Under the pieces are notes generated by a model. That model did not search any database, was not told where the DNA came from, and saw only the letters and a list, made by a program, of their open reading frames with translations. A stretch of DNA of 64,000 nt, from contig JAULSU010000003.1 of NCBI GenBank assembly GCA_030512335.1, positions 1,054,001 through 1,118,000 of the forward strand, in the 5' to 3' direction. Positions 1 through 10,030 of the stretch are shown here, in pieces. Both the position numbers and the translations under genes were made by a program. Every line of letters starts with the position of its first letter. Position 1 is the first letter of the stretch. The DNA is from Immersiella caudata. Lineage: Eukaryota > Ascomycota > Sordariomycetes > Sordariales > Lasiosphaeriaceae.

Positions 1-383
1 TGGACACAACCATGGCTCCACTGAGCAGTCCAATCAATACCCATGTCAGCTGCTAACTTGTGCCTGAGCACTTCAACGAAGCAAAAAGATTGGTATTTTG
101 CCTCAGTAGCATCCACAATGACCAAGAACGCCAGAATGCCTTCGTCAAAGCATCAATTAACCGCGCCGTACCGTCCCGCACCAATCACGCCCAATGTCTG
201 CCACGCCGCCATTCCTTCGCCTCGAAGTGGGCTCAGTGCGACAACACCGTTCATTTCTCTAGGTTGACTCTTGAGAAGAGCATATATCGCTCCCTCTCCC
301 ACTATCTCTCTCAGATTCACCATCGCCTCTCCGTCTTCCGCTCATTCACTCAACCGGCCAAAATCGCGCCTTCTGTTTGCAAG

Positions 384-647
384 ATGAAGTACCTCCCCAT
401 CATCATCGCCTTTGTCGCCGCCGCTTCAAGCGCAGCTCCCCACCCGGCACCGCAGGCCACCGACCCACCTTGTTCCGACACTCCTCCGCCTCCATGTCCG
501 GGGGGGACTCTGTGCCTTGGTGGCTATTGCCAGTCTTTAGAGTGTGGAAACGGCTTCCCGGGTTGCCACTACCAGCCCACGGGCGATCTGTGTGACTGGA
601 ATCCCTGCGATCCGTCAACCGTGATTGACTGGCCCTTGGACCCATGA
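384..647 (+). CDS. Small secreted cysteine-rich protein
   Basis: An 87-residue protein with an N-terminal signal peptide (start MKYLPIIIAFVAAASSAAP, probable cleavage after the Ala-rich stretch near residue 18-20). The mature part of about 65 residues holds eight cysteines in a Pro/Gly-rich context, an even number that suggests four disulfides and an extracellular life. I chose the ATG directly before the hydrophobic stretch; the frame is open further upstream but that part has no signal-peptide character. No family is recognised. Small Cys-rich secreted proteins of this size are common among candidate fungal effectors, but nothing here shows a target or role. Single exon, ending in TGA. Confidence 0.6.
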   Translation: MKYLPIIIAFVAAASSAAPHPAPQATDPPCSDTPPPPCPGGTLCLGGYCQSLECGNGFPGCHYQPTGDLCDWNPCDPSTVIDWPLDP

Positions 648-986
648 GCAGCGTCTGAATGGCAGGTATCATCACTTTTTTGAAGTTTGAGGTCTGCCTA
701 CCTTCCTGAACAAAAACTGACATTGTCGAACTAGGCATTCGGTACCACACTGGGTAGTTGGCGTGGGAGTGGATCTGAATCGAATTCATAATAGAATACA
801 GTTGAAGAGCTAAATAGCGACAGTGTCGTACAATACATCCCCTTTCCACTGCGAAGAGCTATCTCGTCAAAAACGAGAGACCCTCGCGCACCGTTTCAGA
901 CCTAACTCCCTCCATCCCGGGTCCCGGGGGGCTCGGCAAGGATATCGCATTCTTAGTAACCCAAAATGGTCACCACCTTCCTAATC
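648..986. other. Intergenic, no gene seen
   Basis: I see no convincing coding region or RNA gene between the small secreted protein and the decayed gene on the opposite strand. It probably holds the 3' ends of both. Confidence 0.4.
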
Positions 987-2010
987 TCATTCTCTTTGTA
1001 TCCATCCTTTCCTCCGAATGTCCGTACATAGCTTGACAAGAGGGACTGGCGGTCTTTTTGGGTCCCAATGGAGCGAGCGGAACTTGACTTTGAGTTCTCT
1101 TCCTCCACGTCGACTACATGTACCAGTACAATCCACGATTGCGAGCCTTTTGATCGACAGCTGGGTACCAATTTTCACAATCAGCTCCACCCATTCCTCA
1201 ACACGCATGAGATCAATTGCGCAAAGTTTCACCTCTCGCAGTGCGGCCTGATGCGCAACCGAAAGGCTGAACAAGTGATCAGAGCTTGGATGGCCCGCTC
1301 TGTCCCCCCAGAAGCCGAAATTGGACAGGGAAAGTCGTCTGAATTGCGGGACTCGTAGACAACTTGTTAGCCCAACCCCCGCATTGTAGAGACTGACTTT
1401 GCCTCCCAGCTCGAAACTACGGAGACGGCTGAAAAGACCGATGAAATCGACCAAATCCGACAGCCAGAGAAGTCCGTGAGATGTATCCAGCAGAGTCCGG
1501 CAGAGGGTCTTCGTGAAAAGGGGGTGGCCCCTGATGAATTCTGACACTTTGGTAATCCGAGGCCGAGAAATCAAGGCCGAAGGGGGCAAACCGGAATACT
1601 GACTCGCATGCTGCCAGGCAGGCATGTCATGGCTCTCGATGTTGAGCCTGGCTGCGCTCCCGGTCATGGCCAAGGCGAGAATGACGCATTGGATGAGATT
1701 TCTGACAAAAAGTAGATCCTTTGCTTCGTCAAATTCGATGTCCACAGCAGTTGCCCGGCGCGGTCTTCCGCTCTGGTTCCAATGACGCTGTAGGGTAAGC
1801 CCCAGTGAAATGGAAGCGAGCCCATTTTTGCGGACCGGAACTCCTGCCTGCCGGAAATGACAACGGTCCTCAAGTTTGGGCATGCTCTCATGGCGACCCC
1901 AACGGTTGGCAATGACGGCATTTCTAGTGCTAAGCAAGAAAGAATGCTGATTGAAACGATGCTTGGCTGGTGTGATGCTTGATGACGGTTTCTGCCAGTG
2001 GGCCCAAAAT
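987..2010 (-). pseudogene. Decayed F-box/LRR-type protein gene
   Basis: On the minus strand two reading frames carry pieces of one protein. The upstream piece (about 2000-1790) includes ACPNLRTVVISGRQEF, and the downstream piece (about 1780-987) includes LFSRLRSFELGG, LRVPQFRRLSLSNFGFWG and HQAALREVKLCAIDLM, the irregular leucine-rich repeats typical of fungal F-box-associated proteins. The two pieces are in different frames with no clear GT..AG intron between them, so a frameshift is more likely than splicing. No F-box is visible at the 5' end, which instead runs into a 27-bp poly-C tract. The repeat pattern resembles the relic at 6854-8031, suggesting two members of one family. An alternative is an intact gene with small introns that I failed to find. 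Confidence 0.4.
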
Positions 2011-2118
2011 CGCCTAGCACCCAAACACCTTCGGAAGGGCAATTCCTTCCGCACGCTTCCTCCAAGCCCTTGCACCTGCTCGATCTTGCCGGAGTAATAC
2101 GGGAAAGGCCTAATACCA

Positions 2119-2145
2119 CCCCCCCCCCCCCCCCCCCCCCCCCCC
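2119..2145. repeat. 27-bp poly-C homopolymer
   Basis: An uninterrupted run of 27 C on the plus strand. Homopolymers of this length slip readily, so its exact length may also be an assembly uncertainty. Similar runs occur at 34857-34870 (G), 55967-55983 (G) and 57897-57918 (C). Confidence 0.9.
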
Positions 2146-2479
2146 GAACATTTGCATGTACAGCAGGGGGGCGCATTGTGAGAGTACCGCGCCTTGGAAG
2201 CACACTCAGATCCAGCCGAGACAGGCCTCAAACATCATCAGCAGACCTAAAAGCCTATTGGCTTTTACATTGTACAACAGCGCGCCCAAAAAAAACCTCT
2301 CTACGACCAGTTCTTAAACTCAACAGTCCACGTATCGGAGACCAAGCTTCCTGGGGCCTTGGGGTCAAGCAAAATGGCCTTAGCAGTCGCGTCAACCCTC
2401 CACTACCACTGCAGATGTGCAGATAATTGAGAAAAGCCTTTCCAAACTTTCCACCGTTGGTTGTAGAATAGGTACCGCC

Positions 2480-3670
2480 GTGGTCTCTTCATAATTACTT
2501 GTCACGACCTCCACGTCGTTATCTGCCGGCATGAGCATAGCTGCATGGACCGTTAATTACCCTCTTGACATTGTAACCTATCTCTCTCCGCCGCTGAGCT
2601 GACGCACCGCCTCCCCTGCGAGAGCAACATAGCCGGCAAAGGGAAACACGACATTTGCTCGGGATTTTGTGATCAGCCAACCAGGGTTCATCTTCTAGGC
2701 GCAGGATATGCCGCCACACTGGTCCGTGTGGGAGGACTCTGGGGCACGAGTCCCGAACAGGCAGCGTGTTGAGTAGGAGCGGTGGCGCCAGGCTCGCGAG
2801 ATCCGAGACTCAGACCAAAAGGGTGGGGAGGTATGGTCCCATTGGTACGCACGTAATTTCCGAACAGTCTTACCCAACAGAAAGAGCTGAGCAAGCTGAA
2901 GATGATAACTGGACTGGTAAAATTGGCCGATGGAGGTGAGAAATTAGACGTGGCAGTTTGTTGCGCATGAATGTGAAGGGATATACGAGAAGGAGAGGGA
3001 TACACGAGAAGGAGAGGGATTTTGAAGAGGCAATCTGACGGAGGGGCCCTGAGAGGATGGAATGACGCCCGATCCTGAGCAAGAGGGGAGGCGCTGTGCG
3101 GGACACGATGACAAAGAGGAGCTCGCTGACGGCGGGCGAGAAGCGGACAAGGGAGGTTAGGTTTCGGGCCCAGTAGGGTGGGATCCAGCGTGGCCCCCTG
3201 AGGGAGCAGTTCGGCAGTTACCGACGAAAAGAACTTGATGGCCGGTCGGTTGTGGCACGGGGAGATGGCGTTGGTCTCGGAACCTAGAATCCTACCTGCT
3301 GCTTCCAGCAGGTTCACGTACTCCTTGCTCAGGGCGACCATGTGGTGCGATTGGTACGCCATGCGACTTTGAGGGGCCGAGCGAGGACATCGGAAATGGT
3401 GTCCCAGGATTGCAGCTACAACATCCAACACTTTATCTCGATCTCCAGAGATGATTCAACTGTTGGGGCTGTTCTTGCACAACAACACTACGTCCCCCTT
3501 CGCGCAGAAATTGACAATGTCTTGAGAACCGAGGCCAGTTGCGGCCAAGGCGCCATTCGCAGTCTGGTATGTGGTGACGTAGCCACGGTAATAGGCAATT
3601 GTGAAGGCCTCTCCCATGTTTAAGTACCCTGCGGCCTAGACAGCAGCAATTTCACCACTGGAGTGACCAA
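2480..3670 (-). pseudogene. Relic of a highly reducing polyketide synthase (AT to DH)
   Basis: Minus-strand translation gives the acyltransferase active-site motif GHSSGEIAA (3668-3642), then AGYLNMGEAFTIAYYRGY, LLCKNSPNS and, after a TGA at 3456-3458, ISGDRDKVLDVVAAILG and MAYQSHHMVALSKEYVNLL, which is the AT signature YHSHHM region. After a frame change come YWARNLTSLVRFSPAVSELL and GRHSILSGPLRQI (end of AT). The dehydratase start WRHILRLEDEPWLADHKI lies at 2719-2666, followed after another frame change by ANVVFPFAGYVALAGEAVRQ and then GYNVKRVI. This domain order is that of fungal highly reducing type I PKSs. A TAG at 3636-3638, the TGA and several frame changes make it non-functional, and KS, ER, KR and ACP are missing. 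Confidence 0.85.
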
Positions 3671-4306
3671 CAAGTTAACAACAGAGGACGAGACGACGTC
3701 CCGAAGCAGCGGTCGGTGCGAACCTACTATCTCTGCTTTGCAAAGATTCGTGTGCGACCAAGTACAGATGCAGCGCGGGTATGCACGAAGTTCGGTTGAT
3801 TTGGTTAGTTGTGTTGAGTGATGATCGGCATAGCAACGATATCGCGTTGACCTGGCTTGAGTTCGTAGGCTGGTCGGTTGCAAACTTGCCAAAGTCACGA
3901 ATTCAAGTTGAAGCACTGCCCAAAGTATCAACGCGACGGTATCTGCTCAATGTGGGTGGACAGGATACGGTGATGCTTCCCGGCCCGTCTTCACAAGCGG
4001 TTGGTTCCGGTGGGGTAGATCCCGACCGACGGGAAGGTACCTTGGTTCCGGTCCCCCAAAAACCCCCACTTGGCGTGTGGGAGACTGGCCGTTAGCTCAA
4101 TCCTTTTTCTAGCCAATGGTACGCTTTCTGCGGTAGGACCATTGTGCCTCGTTGCTGCCTAGACTCAACGCGAAAATGGGACTTGCGTTTTCGCCACGGA
4201 CCCGTGATCTGATCTTCGATCGCAAGTCATCTCTCCCAAGACCTCGCCAAAGCCGGAAAGCCTGAAGACGCGCGCACATCAAGACAATACCTGTACGTGC
4301 AAAGCG
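3671..4306. other. Intergenic, possibly further PKS decay and HET promoter
   Basis: No intact gene seen. The minus strand just above the AT active site should encode the rest of AT and KS but I cannot recognise it, so the relic ends here or is too decayed. The last few hundred bases presumably carry the promoter of the HET gene. Confidence 0.4.
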
Positions 4307-6166
4307 ATGAGGCTTATCGACGTCAAATCGTTTGCGCTGAGCGAGTTTTTCGGCTCAAACATCCCTCACTATGCCATTCTCTCGCACACGTGGGGTGCCG
4401 AAGAGGTGACGTTTCAAGATTGGCAGAACCTCAAAAGAGCATCCCGAATGCAGGGCTTCGAAAAGATCCGAGACGCCTGCCTCCAAGCCAGGCGTGACGG
4501 CTACCGTTGGCTGTGGGTCGACACCAACTGTATCGACAAGACCAGCTCATCCGAGCTCACCGAGGCCATTAACTCCATGTACCGCTGGTATGCTGACGCT
4601 GGCATCTGTTATGCCTACCTCGCCGATTACAGCCCACGTGCGACCTCTCGTTCCAAGTTTTCAGACAGCCGATGGTTTACCCGCGGTTGGACGCTTCAGG
4701 AACTCGTCGCGCCGAAGGAGGTCGTCTTTTACGGCGCGGACTGGCATTTCATTGGCCGCAAGTCGGATACACTTCTAGAGGCGATTTCTAGCGTGACTGG
4801 CATACCCACGGTTGTGTTCCGAAACCCAAAACTCATCGGGGTGCAGAGCATCGCAGAGCGCATGTCATGGCTAGCCGGGCGGAAAACAACCCGCGAGGAG
4901 GACATGGCTTACTGTACACTGGGCCTCTTCGACATCAACATGCCGCTCTTATATGGCGAGGGAATGAAGGCCTTTACCCGTCTCCAGGAGGAGATCATCA
5001 AAGTGTCCACCGACCACACCATATTCTGCTGGCACTGGACAGCCCACACGCCCAAGGACTGGGTCAGCCTCTTGGCACCCTCGCCCCAGGCCTTTTCTTA
5101 TGGATCCCGGTACCAGTCCTCCCAGCAACGCAGGTCTCTGCGAGCCGAACAGCACGATCGGCTTTTCGAATACGCTCCCATCTACTCCATGACCAACGCG
5201 GGACTCTCTATACGGCTGCCAGTCGTCAAAACCGCCGAAGGTTTCATGATTTGCCTGAACGTACCGCGTGTGAACTTCAATAGGGAGTTGGATGTTGAGT
5301 ACGCCTTCATCCCGGTGGCCGGATACCCAATGGGCGACACGCTCAACGTGTGGCGCATATCTTTTCCTCGGGAGCCGACGTTTCTGAGCATTTTGCCGTT
5401 TAATTCTCTGAGCGCCAAGCCTCTGCTAGCTTTCGCCCGACCTGATGCTGCGCTTAGGAGTGAGGGCATACGTGGTGGGCTAAATTTGCCCAGCGACCAT
5501 GTTCTCGGCAAACACGGCCTCTACGTCTTGACCGACCTAAGACAGGACGATATCTCAAGCAGCGATGTCTCTGCAGAACTGCCTATGGTGCGGTTCGATT
5601 GGGATCCAAGGTTCAACTCTGAGACGAACCTAGTCGACTTGGATTGGACTCATCGCCCACGTAGTGGCGTCAGCGGAACAGCAGCCACACTCATGAGAAT
5701 CCCCGACAAGAGCGCAAATCGCTATATATTCCTTGCAGCGAAAGAAGAAAACGAGGAGACCCAATGGTTTTGTCAAGCTTTTGCCGTCCGCGAACATCTT
5801 AGCGTCAATGAGGCTATTGAAGATCTGATCCACCAGGTGAAGCGCGCCCGTCGCGGGCAAGAGGCGCACTACAGCAAGAGCGCCAATGTTTCGGTCGTCA
5901 TCGGCAACCGTATCCACGCGCCTGAGATCTTCAAGGAGCTGCGGGTGTTGAACGTGTCGATTGGCCGGACGAAATACCAGGGCCTCCAGTCGGTGCCGAC
6001 AAACGAAATGGAAAAGGACTTGGAAGGTTCACCGAAGGAAGTACAAGACGAAGATGAAGAGAGCGATGTGGGATCCACAATTGTGCAGGTCCCGCGCCGA
6101 AAAATGGCCAATCGACTAGCGCCTTTGGTAGGGCAGTTTGTGATTCGTGGTGCCGAAGTTGATTAG
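4307..6166 (+). CDS. HET-domain heterokaryon-incompatibility-type protein
   Basis: A single-exon 619-residue protein. The N-terminal HET domain (about residues 20-160) shows the conserved blocks HYAILSHTWG, GYRWLWVDTNCIDKTSSSEL, SMYRWYADAGICYAYLADY and SRWFTRGWTLQELVAP, followed by RTTREEDMAYCTLGLF-like and MPLLYGEGMKAFTRLQEEI segments usual for HET-E-type family members. HET domains trigger cell death when unlike fungal strains fuse; the C-terminal region is divergent and gives no domain I know. The protein starts MRLIDVKSF, the standard beginning of this family, which fixes the start codon. The C-terminus is acidic (EDEESDVGST). The gene looks intact. Specific partner or allele function cannot be told from sequence. 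Confidence 0.92.
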   Translation: MRLIDVKSFALSEFFGSNIPHYAILSHTWGAEEVTFQDWQNLKRASRMQGFEKIRDACLQARRDGYRWLWVDTNCIDKTSSSELTEAINSMYRWYADAGICYAYLADYSPRATSRSKFSDSRWFTRGWTLQELVAPKEVVFYGADWHFIGRKSDTLLEAISSVTGIPTVVFRNPKLIGVQSIAERMSWLAGRKTTREEDMAYCTLGLFDINMPLLYGEGMKAFTRLQEEIIKVSTDHTIFCWHWTAHTPKDWVSLLAPSPQAFSYGSRYQSSQQRRSLRAEQHDRLFEYAPIYSMTNAGLSIRLPVVKTAEGFMICLNVPRVNFNRELDVEYAFIPVAGYPMGDTLNVWRISFPREPTFLSILPFNSLSAKPLLAFARPDAALRSEGIRGGLNLPSDHVLGKHGLYVLTDLRQDDISSSDVSAELPMVRFDWDPRFNSETNLVDLDWTHRPRSGVSGTAATLMRIPDKSANRYIFLAAKEENEETQWFCQAFAVREHLSVNEAIEDLIHQVKRARRGQEAHYSKSANVSVVIGNRIHAPEIFKELRVLNVSIGRTKYQGLQSVPTNEMEKDLEGSPKEVQDEDEESDVGSTIVQVPRRKMANRLAPLVGQFVIRGAEVD

Positions 6167-6853
6167 CCCTGATCACACGTCGGCTGTCGCGTCATGTAAT
6201 AATAGTCGGAGGGTATTCGTGAAACATTTGTCGGGCTGTGGTATGCTGGAATGACCCGTCGGTCTCGCGCCTCCCGAGGCAAACACTCACGCCGCGCGTG
6301 GTGCTGCATATACTTTCATTAAGCGAGCACGTTCACTAGCTTTAGGAAAACCACTTTGGTTCAAGACATTTGGACGGAACCGCATGATTCGGGGTCGGGC
6401 GCCGTGGAACACGAACTATTATGTGGCGTGCCAGTGAATTTGCACTGTACAGGGTGCCTGCACGACAGTCTCAGCTTGATAGTCAACCACACCTTGTCCA
6501 CTTGAGAACTCTTTCCTCTCCTTTCCGCCTGTCGAGTGCCACCTTGCTGTCTGCAGGTTTTGCCTCACTGGCTGTCAGAGTCTGCACCTGCACCCTCCGG
6601 TCCCGCCTCAGGTTCCGCTTCAGCCCTTAAAGGTGCCCACATTTTCTGACTCCCACCCAACGACCTCAGCCACACCGATCCTATCTCCCTGCGGATCCAA
6701 GGCTAATGAGGATCGGGCTTGTTTAATCCTCCGGCTGCAGCCTGACTCGTCTTGCGCCTCCTCAAAGTTCCAGTAGAATTCCTCACACATGAAAGGGCGA
6801 CTCTCGTGCTCAAAGCTTTCCGATATTATCAGCTTGGTAACTTTCGTCTGGGT
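6167..6853. other. Intergenic, no gene seen
   Basis: A short open frame on the plus strand (6421-6630) is not supported by any motif. Nothing else stands out. Confidence 0.4.
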
Positions 6854-8031
6854 CTAGACGACGTTGAGCAGGTTCCGCCAATCTCCGCGGGCGCTGAGGT
6901 AGAAATACACAGTGGGGTGGCGTAGCTCGACTTCCTCCAACGTTAGGTGGGTGACGATGAACGGAAGGACCATGCCAGATATGCCCCAGAAGTTAGTGAG
7001 TATTAGCGTCCGGAGATGGGGTAATTGAAGTGTTCTCGAGAGATGACGGGACAACACTGTCGCTTCTTGCACTTCGCGACTTTGGAAGGTGACTGGTGGT
7101 ATCACAATCTGGGCGTGCGATCGTAATCTCGAGCTTTTGTAGACCAACGAACAGGCTGATGAAGGGTCCCAGCTCGAGCGTGGACCAGGACATAACAATC
7201 TTGTCCGACCTTGTCGTCCTCTCAACCTCAGGACCAGGAAGGTTACCCCAACGCGTGACTAGGGTGAATGCATCAAGATGCACGGTGCGGCTTCCCGGCA
7301 ATCCCAACAAATCTTGATCCTGGGTTTGGGACACTGAACTGAAGGTTGTACGGGCGGAATAGCAGTCGAGTATTTCGGTGTCCAGAGCCATATTTCGGAG
7401 GCGAATGCTGCTCTTCCAGACAGCCGTCATTATCGTACGTATTGCACTGTCGATGCCGCGACATTGACGACGGGAGTGCGACGGACTCGTTGACACCCAA
7501 GCCTGAGGAAGCGGCGTATATACCCTGTACATCCTCCACAGCTCCATTTTCTGAATTTGAGACCGTGCATTGACACTGCAGCAAGGTCTGGGAACGCTCT
7601 TAAAGCTTCTGCTAGACTCGTCGAGGCCAAGTCGGACTCCATGAATGTCGTGTGATCTTTGCGCCCCGCGGAGAGTTTCTCTCCTCTCTTCGTTTTTGAG
7701 TTCCAAATATTTCCTGGAATGGGTCGCGGAGTACCTGGTGGTAAGCTGAAATGTGGAGAGACTTTGCGGCGGAAGCGAGAACGGGGTTCTTGGAAATGTC
7801 CTGCAACGCCTCGAGGCCCTTCCCGCCCATTTCGATACCTCATTTCTGGAATCGCGGGGTACGCGCCATGACTTCAGTCGATATGTCGCACAGGTGCTTG
7901 GGTGTCTTGCGGAGGCTGAGAAGATCGGTGAAGTCCATGCCAGAGCTTCCCCAACCGTCCACATAGGACACTGTGTTGGCGGCAATTTCGTGGAGGATCT
8001 CGTTGGGAAGCTTGAGCAGTTGGCGAGCCAT
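6854..8031 (-). pseudogene. Decayed F-box protein gene
   Basis: The N-terminus is a clear F-box: LLKLPNEILHEIAANTV followed by DFTDLLSLRKTPKHLCDIS. The frame is cut by TGA at 7840-7842 and then continues (GIEMGGKGLEAL, SLHISAYHQVLRDPFQEI). The story then passes through other frames: ESDLASTSLAEALRAFPDL, then FISLFVGLQKLEITI, then LQLPHLRTLILTNFWGIS and FIVTHLTLEEVELRH, ending GDWRNLLNVV at 6854. F-box proteins recruit substrates to SCF ubiquitin ligases, with the C-terminal repeats binding the target. One nonsense codon plus at least two frame changes without matching introns argue that this copy is dead. The C-terminal repeats resemble those of the relic at 987-2010. Confidence 0.6.
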
Positions 8032-8842
8032 GTTTGCTGGTATCCTCTCCTGGGAGAAACGCAGATGGCTGGGGTCGAAGTCAAGTGAAATGCAAGTTGA
8101 GGATGGTGTTCTGGGGAAAAAATATTGTTGGCGGTGGGATAAGTGGGTGGTTTATGTGCGCCATGAAAAACTTTGAAGAAGACTTCGGGGCCGAACACCC
8201 GTATTGGTAACCTTCAAGGTTCCATGACAGGCATCGAAGTTTTCGGACTTTAACTTCCGACCTGTCGGGGAATTTTGTTTTACTCCATTCAAACTAACTC
8301 GCCTGGGCAAGTGGGGCTCATGGAACGAAGCTCGCAACCCAAACGCCGTGAGGTTTGGTCTTTACTGAAGAGAATGAACTTTCCGGGGAAAAATTTCAAC
8401 GCAAAAGCAGCCCCGCCAGGCATCTCACCTCGAGTGGCCCCACAAAAGTATTCCCCACAGGAGGCAGGTGCCATCCGGTTCGCTGTCCAACACCGTTTCG
8501 TCCCATTCGGCAAGTCCGGGTGTGCCTTTTTCTTCTTCTTTTTTTTGTTTTCGCTTTCACGGATCCTTGGAGCCTCGCCCAGATTGAGACAAACGCAGCA
8601 CAAATCCACGAAAAGTCTACCACGAAGCATCGAGTGGAAAATTAAGGAGCTTAATTCTTTCTACGACTTGAACGCCATGCACTGCGCTGCGGGCCATCAA
8701 CGAACAAGGAGCTGAGCTGACGCCTAGCCACGAACAATAATTCAGCCGACCAACATTGGAAATCCTTCCGTCTTTCGTCCAACAAAGGTTCCCGAACTCG
8801 ACCTCGACCTCGACTTCGACGTTCCACCCCACCATCGCTCCT
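8032..8842. other. Intergenic, no gene seen
   Basis: T-rich and G-rich short tracts only. No protein motif or RNA found on either strand. Confidence 0.4.
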
Positions 8843-10030
8843 TTACTTCATGACGGTACCAGGCATGTGCTTGACCCCTGCAAACTGTCAGCCACAATCC
8901 ACTGACCAAGCTTTTTTTTTTCATTTCGGGGAAAAAGAGGAAGAAGAAAAAAATACTCACAGCCATCGATGTTCTCCTTCACCAACGTCTCAACCTTGCA
9001 CTTGTTGGCCTCGGTCATGGCCTGCTTCTTGATGGACCCGCAGCCATCATAGAAGCACTCGCTCTTGTCCATGGCCCTCTGCAACGAATCGCCCTTCCAG
9101 CCAAAGAGGTAATCGGCATGAGTACCATAGCCGTTACCCTCGAAGCTCCACACGAATGGCTGGGGGTCCTTGCCGGGCGTCCACAGGCTGTTGAACTTGG
9201 TGGTGTCCCAGACGGTCTCGTAGGCGACCTGGGGCATGCGCACGGGGTGCGAGGCCGGGCACTTGGGGGCGTTGACGAAGCCTTCGCGGACCTTGCTGTT
9301 GTACATGTGCGATTGATGGTCGGGGGAGTCGAGGTTCTTGCCGTCCCAGCATCTACGATACACGCATTAGGGACAGGGGGTTAATCTCGGTGGGAGACGA
9401 CTCACGCGGGGAAGTGATGCACGGCGAAGATGCCGGCGGCGCAGTGCTTGGTGGGGAAGTCGCTCATCTCGGGGCCGCGGTTGATGAGGGTGGTGAGGCA
9501 GTTGTAGCGGAGGCCGATGTTCTTCTCGCCCGTCTTCCAGGTGGGGTTGCCGACGGTCATGCGGAAGCCCTAGATGTGTCAGCAGTCGTTTCTTCTTGGA
9601 TTAGGATGGGTCGTACCGGAGGGAAGGCCTTGATGGGCTGGTTCCGGAGGTTGTCGGTGGTGAAGTCGTGCTGGGTGTAGTACACGGTCATGCCGCCGGT
9701 AGTGCCGCGGGCAAGGGCAGCGTTGTTGACGACGGGGACGCGGATGTACGAGCCGTTGGTGGGGTGCTTGAAGTACATGACGGCGGTCCAGTAGTTGGAG
9801 AAATCCTCGGACATCTCGCAGGTCGTGCAGGTGCCGCGCTCACCGACGTCGCCGTTCATGGTGGCGTTGAAGGCATTGCCGCCGACGATGTGGTGCAAGT
9901 GCGCCGTGCCAACTGTTCCTGGCTCGACGACAGGGTCGAGACGTTGGATGGTGAGCGTTGAGCATCCGAAGCGGAGACCGGCTTGGACGGGGGCAACGAG
10001 CGCCAGCGCGGCGAGCGAGAAGGACTTCAT
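8843..10030 (-). CDS. Secreted DUF1996-domain protein
   Basis: Four exons on the minus strand: 10030-9617, 9569-9406, 9352-8961 and 8877-8843, joined by GT..AG introns of 47, 53 and 83 bp, giving 334 residues. The signal peptide is MKSFSLAALALVAPVQAG. The mature part matches DUF1996: RLDPVVEPGTVGTAHLHHIVGG, SNYWTAVMYFKHPTNGSY, GEKNIGLRYNCLTTLI, CWDGKNLDSPDHQSHM and WSFEGNGYGTHADYLFGW. DUF1996 proteins are usually secreted or surface proteins of ascomycetes and basidiomycetes with no established biochemical activity; the conserved His, Asp and Cys residues suggest a folded catalytic or binding domain. The length is normal for versions without an added WSC domain. The start is the ATG at the hydrophobic leader. 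Last exon is only 11 codons and less certain than the others. Confidence 0.85.
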
